Assembly (NCBI GenBank): GCA_002342225.1
Contig: DDPO01000160.1
Span: 2,313-21,195, forward strand
From: Bdellovibrionaceae bacterium UBA2466
GTDB taxonomy: Bacteria; Bdellovibrionota; FAC87; UBA2466
Direction: 5' to 3'
Length of the DNA: 18,883 nt
Part shown: positions 15,419-18,883 of the stretch, piece by piece
Numbering within the stretch: the first letter of the stretch is position 1
Layout of the letters: every line of letters starts with the position of its first letter
The notes under the pieces: model-generated
Databases searched by the model: none
What the model saw: only the letters and a program-made list of their open reading frames with translations
Told to the model about the DNA's origin: nothing
Made by a program: the position numbers and the translations under genes

Positions 15419-15485
15419 AAAAAAAGTTAGAGCCTAGCTTGGTAGGAACGATCTTAGAGATCTTTCCTACCAAACTATTCTCTAA
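15419..15485 (-). terminator. Large nested hairpin with U7 tract on the minus strand
   Basis: Four paired segments nest around the loop TAG: GATCT/AGATC (5 bp), TTGGTAGGAA/TTCCTACCAA (10 bp), TAG/CTA (3 bp) and TTAGAG/CTCTAA (6 bp), separated only by small symmetric mismatches. That is 24 pairs in 59 nt. On the minus strand it is followed by C and seven Ts, an intrinsic terminator form. On the plus strand, downstream of ppsR, the following bases are only moderately T-rich, so termination there would be weaker. It may end the ppsR operon, a minus-strand transcript, or both. Confidence 0.6.
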
Positions 15486-15501
15486 GCTCTTTCTCAAGAG
15501 C
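15486..15501. repeat. Second hairpin abutting the large one
   Basis: GCTCTT and AAGAGC form a perfect 6-bp stem around the loop TCTC. It begins on the base after the large hairpin ends, so the two would stack as adjacent stems in RNA of either strand. No U tract follows on the plus strand (ATTGGGGGG). Confidence 0.5.
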
Positions 15502-15671
15502 ATTGGGGGGTAGGGACGAGGCAAACCTTAAAAACTTCAACTACAAAATCTGCTTGAAAGCCGAACTCTCAACCTTCGCTTTTCGCTTCCGCCTGTATTA
15601 GCTATTTTCCAGCTATCGGTTCTTCTCGTCGCACTGATTAGTAAAGCAACAGAGATGCCATTTGAAATAGC

Positions 15672-15695
15672 CCTGTAGTTTCAATAGCATACAGG
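15672..15695. repeat. Inverted repeat with 12-nt loop
   Basis: The arms CCTGTA (15672-15677) and TACAGG (15690-15695) are perfect complements around a 12-nt loop, GTTTCAATAGCA. It is a possible stem-loop of a structured RNA or a protein site. It occurs once; no similar copy was noticed elsewhere in the window. Confidence 0.35.
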
Positions 15696-15769
15696 TTGTA
15701 TCTGTAGTGATTTTTGACAATCTCATTTTGAGTTCTAAAAAGCCAAATAAATACAATGTGTTACTGCTG

Positions 15770-15782
15770 ACAATTCAATTGT
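15770..15782. promoter_or_regulatory. Palindrome, possible operator
   Basis: ACAATT-C-AATTGT is a perfect 13-nt inverted repeat 79 nt before the start of the 15862 gene. Its size fits the site of a dimeric regulator, but an AT-rich palindrome of this length can occur by chance. Confidence 0.25.
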
Positions 15783-15846
15783 GCTGGGTGTTTCAAAAAT
15801 GGTCGATCACTTAAAGGGGTTCACGTTAGGTCTTTTTTGAAAAAAC

Positions 15847-15855
15847 TGTTATACC
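15847..15855 (+). promoter_or_regulatory. Extended -10 promoter for the 15862 gene
   Basis: TGTTATACC is an extended -10 (TG, one base, then TATACC, four of six), nearly identical to the metF element TGTTATACT. Only 6 nt separate it from the ATG at 15862, and there is no Shine-Dalgarno sequence, so the mRNA may start on or beside the start codon. No good -35 is seen at the usual distance. Confidence 0.45.
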
Positions 15856-15861
15856 GACCCC

Positions 15862-16296
15862 ATGAAAAGCTTGTTCATTATATGGGTCGGGGTTCACGCG
15901 TCTTGTGCCGTGGCTGGTTGTTTAGATTTCTTTTATGTTAAAAGGCCAGTGGCTTACGGGGCCGTTTACCACGAGTATGTAGCTGCGAGGAATCCGAAAA
16001 CTGGAAAATCTGAAGCGTTTGGGCTGCTTAAGGGGTCCGAGGATTTAAAAATATTTCTAAACGCATTTGAGAGAAAAAGTGAGGCGACTGCAGTCCTTAG
16101 ATTTATGGGCAATGCGTGTGATGAGAATGCAAAACGGGCGTCTGATGCAGCCAGAAAATATGCCAAGGAGTGGGAGGTCTTTTACGATAACGAGATACTA
16201 TTCTACAGCCGTATGGGGGTGACACCTGTCGTCGGCAAACCCTGCCGTAATGTGGCCCTAGAGATAGCTGAGATCCTAAAGAAGTTTTTACATTAA
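15862..16296 (+). CDS. Small exported protein, possibly a lipoprotein
   Basis: I do not recognise the family of this 144-residue protein. The N terminus MKSLFIIWVGVHASCAVAGC has a signal peptide look. VAGC ending at Cys20 fits a lipobox, but the hydrophobic core is short and cleavage after an earlier Ala is also possible. The rest is mixed alpha/beta with AVYHEYVAARNPKTGKSEAFG, then helices EDLKIFLNAFERKSE and DENAKRASDAARKYAKEWEVFYDNEI, and a C-terminal part with VVGKPCRNVALEIAEILKKFL. Two further Cys residues (in GNACDEN and KPCRN) could form a disulfide in the periplasm. It appears to be a single-gene unit, and its stop overlaps the convergent regulator-like gene by 9 nt. Confidence 0.7.
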   Translation: MKSLFIIWVGVHASCAVAGCLDFFYVKRPVAYGAVYHEYVAARNPKTGKSEAFGLLKGSEDLKIFLNAFERKSEATAVLRFMGNACDENAKRASDAARKYAKEWEVFYDNEILFYSRMGVTPVVGKPCRNVALEIAEILKKFLH

Positions 16297-16476
16297 GCGA
16301 TTGCGACCCAAGTAATCATTGTGAGTTGCGATAAAAAACAAGAGTGCTTTTGTAACCAACTCATCCACCGAAATTTTTGTATTCTTTTCCATATCTTTCA
16401 GATCTTGAATAATATGATCTTTAGTTGTCACAGTGAGTTGAGTTTCTTTGTTTACGTTATTTGATTTGTTGCTCAT
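16288..16476 (-). CDS. Ribbon-helix-helix-like small protein
   Basis: The 62-residue protein has an N-terminal polar arm (MSNKSNNVNKE), a strand TQLTVTTKDH, a helix IIQDLKDMEKNT, a turn KISVDE and a helix LVTKALLFFIATHNDYLG. A strand followed by two helices with a 'xIS.dELV.kAL..fI' second helix is the layout of CopG/Arc-type ribbon-helix-helix DNA-binding proteins, so a dimeric repressor is plausible. No toxin gene stands beside it in the usual antitoxin arrangement. Its own ATG lacks a well-placed Shine-Dalgarno sequence: GGAGGAG ends 13 nt upstream and is instead ideally placed for a four-codon ORF whose stop overlaps this ATG. The 3' end overlaps the exported protein gene by 9 nt. Confidence 0.65.
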   Translation of the reverse strand: MSNKSNNVNKETQLTVTTKDHIIQDLKDMEKNTKISVDELVTKALLFFIATHNDYLGRNRLM

Positions 16477-16487
16477 GTTAGTATCAT
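16473..16487 (-). CDS. Four-codon leader ORF overlapping the ribbon-helix-helix gene
   Basis: ATG ATA CTA ACA TGA reads M-I-L-T-stop. GGAGG lies 7 nt before this ATG, an ideal spacing. Its TGA shares bases with the ATG of the downstream gene (ATGA), so ribosomes finishing here could restart on the regulator gene. It is too short to be found as a gene by software; expression is inferred only from the ribosome binding site geometry. Confidence 0.35.
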   Translation of the reverse strand: MILT

Positions 16488-16563
16488 AACTCCTCCTCCC
16501 GAGCGGTCAAGAACAGCTTGAGCAATTTCGTAGATGACAGAGACGGCCTTTTGAACAAAAATC

Positions 16564-16572
16564 TGGTATGAT
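16564..16572 (+). promoter_or_regulatory. Extended -10 promoter of the PBP1A gene
   Basis: TGGTATGAT is an extended -10 (TG, one base, then TATGAT, five of six). It ends 14 nt before the ATG at 16587, so the leader would be short, about 8 nt. No convincing -35 lies at 17 nt. Confidence 0.4.
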
Positions 16573-16586
16573 AAAGAGTTTGAACC

Positions 16587-18883
16587 ATGATGAATATCGA
16601 CCCCAACCGAGTCAAAGATAAGTTTCAAAAGCTGTTTCGTACTGCTTCCATTTCTTTCTTTTCTGTTTTTATGGTCGTGAGTCTATCCGGAGCAGCCTTT
16701 TTGATTTACCTGACCAGCACTCTTCCTGAGGTTAGCAAGCTTAAAGGCTTTCAGCATGTTCGGGCTACTGAAGTTTTCTCTGATGAAGGCAAAAAAATCG
16801 GTGAGTTCACTACGGAACGGCGTTATCCATTTACCTTTGAAAAATTACCCAAGTTTGTGATTCAGGCTTTCCTAGCTGCTGAAGATGCAAAGTTTTATGA
16901 ACACCACGGTGTTGATTTCAATGGGATCGGTAGAGCCGTATTCTCAAACATCGCCAGAGGTCGTTTCGCCCAAGGCGGAAGCACCATTACTCAGCAAGTA
17001 GCGAGAGCTCTGCTGCTTGCCACCAAAAAGAAAGAAATTTCCAGAAAGATACGTGAAATAGTTCTTGCTTGGAGAATGGAGAAGACTCTCTCCAAAAACG
17101 AAATTCTAAATCTTTATCTGAACGAAATTTTTCTAGGCCATGGCTCTTATGGTGTTGCTTCGGCAGCTAGAAATTATTTTGGGAAAAATGTGGAGCAACT
17201 GACTCTTGGTGAAGCTTCGATGTTAGCGGGTCTCCCACAGAGACCTAATGAGTGGAATCCTATTAAGAACCCTCGTCTCGCAAAGAGAAGACAGGACTAC
17301 GTTCTCAAAAGAATGATGGAGCTTAAATTTATATCGGGCGATCAAAAAACTGCAGCTTTCAACGAAGTTTTAAAACTCAGGAATTTAGAAGAGCTAAATA
17401 ATACGGCCGCTCCTTATTTTACGGAGTATGTGCGACAGCATTTGATGTCAAAGTATGGTTCTGACCAAATTTTGAGCCAGGGATTTAAAGTCTATACGAC
17501 TGTTAAATACGATTTTCAGAAAGCAGCAGAGAGATCCGTTGACCGTGGAATTCGTGAGGCCGACAAAAGACTTGGTTGGAGGGGGATCGTTGAACATCTC
17601 GAGGAACCTGAAAAACAGGAAAATTTTATTCGCTCTGCTCATCGGACAGTGATCGAAAATTTAAATCCACCACGATTGCTCTATCCCGAAGTTGTAGATG
17701 GTACGAAAGGACTTGAGTGGGACCTCAAACCTTTTTATGAGAAAACCAGCCGATATTTTGGTCTTACTCCGGTTGCAGAGGGGCAATTGTATAAAGCTCT
17801 GGTTGCAGATGTTCGCGACGATAAGGCGGCAGCTTTTGTTCGTGTCGGTCAAACGGCTTTGGTTCTGCCCCTTAGCGGTGCCAATTGGGTGAAACTCGAT
17901 GGGCAGCCACTTAGTGCGCTTTCTCAAATCATCAAACAGGGCGACGTTATTTTTGTTCGAATCGAAAAAATAGATAAAAAGATGGAGTACGCTTCGGTCA
18001 CTTTAGAGCAGGAACCTGAGATTCAAGGGGCTTTATTATCCTACGAAGTTCAGAACGGTTTTGTGAGGGCCATGGTTGGGGGCACAGATTTTAATAAAAG
18101 TAAGTTTAATTGTGCGCTTCAAGCAAAGAGACAAGTGGGGTCAACTTTCAAACCTCTGCTCTACGCCGCAGCTTTTGACAAAGGATTTTCTCCAGCGTCG
18201 ATGGTGACCGATTCTCCCATTGTTTTTAAGACTGAGGGTAAAACAGAAGCCCAGACTTTAGGTTCAACAGAAGAGGAGTGGAAACCTCATAACTACGGAA
18301 ATAAATTTGAAGGAGACATTCCACTCAGAACAGCAATTATTCGTTCCATGAATATTCCTACTGTGAAGCTCCTGAATGAAATTGGTGTCGATTATGCAAT
18401 TCAGTATTCACGAACTCTGGGTATCGCATCTCAGTTACCTCGCGATCTAACGATTGGTTTGGGTTCATGGTCCAGTAGTTTAGAGGAACTCATGAGGGCC
18501 TATGCGATATTTCCGCGATTGGGTAAACCTGTTTCTTTGAGATACATCAAACGAGTTGAAGACAGCGAAGGTAATGTCATTGAATCCTTTTCAGATGTTT
18601 CAGAACTCGCAGCTTCAGAAGATTATAAAACACTCGAAGTCGCTAATGCTGAGGGTGAAATCCAACCCGGTCAGCTTGTTGCAGGAGGCGAAAGTGTCGT
18701 TCCTCCCGGCCATGTGATATCTCCTCAGACAGCCTATGTGATGACCGATGTTCTTAAAGGTGTGATTCGAGACCCTCAGGGTACGGGTCACGCTGCCGCT
18801 GGGGTACCTAGGCAAGTCGCGGGAAAAACTGGAACCTCAAATGACCATCGAGATGCCTGGTTCATTGGGTATACTCCTACTTT
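16587..18883 (+). CDS. mrcA: Penicillin-binding protein 1A, bifunctional transglycosylase/transpeptidase (3' end outside window)
   Basis: A class A PBP that polymerises glycan strands and cross-links peptides in the periplasm. The frame is open from the ATG at 16587 to the window edge (765 codons). After a short cytoplasmic tail there is one membrane helix at about residues 21-45. The GT51 transglycosylase follows: EDAKFYEHHGVD with catalytic Glu99, QGGSTITQQVAR from Gln129, RKIREIVLAWRMEKTLSKNEIL, NLYLNEIFLGHGSYGVASAARNYFGK and LTLGEASMLAGLPQRPNEWNP. A long middle part (about 300-480) resembles the OB-fold insert of PBP1A. The transpeptidase domain shows STFK (Ser519, Lys522), SMN (587-589) and KTG from Lys747, all complete. 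Only the C-terminal end is missing. A second ATG follows immediately, so the start could be one codon later. Shine-Dalgarno similarity is weak (AAAGAG). Also called ponA in many genomes. Confidence 0.95.
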   Translation, partial: MMNIDPNRVKDKFQKLFRTASISFFSVFMVVSLSGAAFLIYLTSTLPEVSKLKGFQHVRATEVFSDEGKKIGEFTTERRYPFTFEKLPKFVIQAFLAAEDAKFYEHHGVDFNGIGRAVFSNIARGRFAQGGSTITQQVARALLLATKKKEISRKIREIVLAWRMEKTLSKNEILNLYLNEIFLGHGSYGVASAARNYFGKNVEQLTLGEASMLAGLPQRPNEWNPIKNPRLAKRRQDYVLKRMMELKFISGDQKTAAFNEVLKLRNLEELNNTAAPYFTEYVRQHLMSKYGSDQILSQGFKVYTTVKYDFQKAAERSVDRGIREADKRLGWRGIVEHLEEPEKQENFIRSAHRTVIENLNPPRLLYPEVVDGTKGLEWDLKPFYEKTSRYFGLTPVAEGQLYKALVADVRDDKAAAFVRVGQTALVLPLSGANWVKLDGQPLSALSQIIKQGDVIFVRIEKIDKKMEYASVTLEQEPEIQGALLSYEVQNGFVRAMVGGTDFNKSKFNCALQAKRQVGSTFKPLLYAAAFDKGFSPASMVTDSPIVFKTEGKTEAQTLGSTEEEWKPHNYGNKFEGDIPLRTAIIRSMNIPTVKLLNEIGVDYAIQYSRTLGIASQLPRDLTIGLGSWSSSLEELMRAYAIFPRLGKPVSLRYIKRVEDSEGNVIESFSDVSELAASEDYKTLEVANAEGEIQPGQLVAGGESVVPPGHVISPQTAYVMTDVLKGVIRDPQGTGHAAAGVPRQVAGKTGTSNDHRDAWFIGYTPT

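Larger units (their letters stand above)
15409..15861. other. Gene-free region rich in inverted repeats
   Basis: This is the only stretch over 300 nt with no credible gene. From left to right it holds a seven-A run and a large nested hairpin (15419-15485), a second hairpin abutting it (15486-15501), an inverted repeat with 6-bp arms CCTGTA/TACAGG around 12 nt (15672-15695), a 13-nt palindrome ACAATTCAATTGT (15770-15782), and the promoter of the 15862 gene. The only ORFs are a few dozen codons long with no ribosome binding site. It could encode a structured RNA or be the remains of a lost gene. Confidence 0.6.

Noticed and set aside
15517..15575. GAGGCAAACC followed by GAAAGCC, resembling part of the c-di-GMP-I (GEMM) riboswitch core
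   Set aside because: The GGCAAACC block matches, but the expected paired GG, the ACGCAAAGC strand and the tetraloop-receptor layout are missing, and no gene lies directly downstream.
15664..15700. GTTTCAATAGC next to complementary ends, resembling a CRISPR repeat or tracrRNA anti-repeat
   Set aside because: There is a single copy, the arms are only 6 bp, and there are no spacers and no cas gene in the window.
15613..15726. A 37-codon ORF on the minus strand within the gene-free region
   Set aside because: It has no ribosome binding site, unusual Cys/Phe-rich content and stops soon after in the same frame. It is as likely to be chance or the remains of a gene; not called.

Overview
The window looks like ordinary chromosome from a slightly AT-rich, Gram-negative, predatory-type bacterium, most likely of the Bdellovibrionota (Bdellovibrio or Pseudobdellovibrio relatives). 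That placement is inference from overall protein character, several lipoprotein signals, a PBP1A-type murein synthase, and a tandem Cys/His protein of a kind I associate with these bacteria and myxobacteria. No search was possible and base composition was judged by eye. I see no tRNA, rRNA, CRISPR array, transposase or phage gene.

Layout. (1) 1-1321 (+): the end of an unrecognised gene, then a lipoprotein calcineurin-like phosphoesterase. (2) 1318-5057 (-): gcvT and metF overlapping by 38 nt, with what looks like their own promoter; a strong intrinsic terminator upstream of that promoter; a small basic protein with two Cys/His zinc-binding repeats; and a DAO-family FAD oxidoreductase. GcvT and MetF both act on tetrahydrofolate one-carbon units, and FAD oxidoreductases of this type often demethylate N-methylated amino acids, so this strand may serve C1 metabolism. 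(3) 5149-7502 (+): a tight four-gene cluster of a small lipoprotein, an NTF2-like protein, an unrecognised 270-residue protein and a five-helix DUF2269-like membrane protein. (4) 7489-8166 (-): a family 5 (UDGb) uracil-DNA glycosylase.

(5) 8299-15408 (+): a nine-gene run with almost no intergenic DNA: acpP, fabF, rpiB, glyA, nusB, an unrecognised gene, hflX, a D-2-hydroxyacid dehydrogenase and ppsR. Five consecutive junctions or near-junctions are stop/start overlaps. It joins fatty acid synthesis, pentose phosphate and serine/glycine/C1 metabolism, transcription antitermination, ribosome rescue, and control of pyruvate/PEP flux.

(6) 15409-15861: the only long gene-free stretch, carrying a large nested hairpin with a U tract on the minus strand and further inverted repeats. 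(7) 15862-16476: a small exported protein convergent with a ribbon-helix-helix-like regulator that sits behind a four-codon leader ORF. (8) 16587 to the right edge: a bifunctional class A penicillin-binding protein (PBP1A), open past the window end.

Two general traits stand out. All three convergent gene pairs overlap at their stop codons, and several genes have a promoter -10 element only 6-9 nt before the start codon with no Shine-Dalgarno sequence, which suggests leaderless mRNAs. I found no convincing new defence or mobile system. The best candidates for undescribed biology are the hairpin-rich gap, the tandem Cys/His protein and the unknown members of the two plus-strand clusters.
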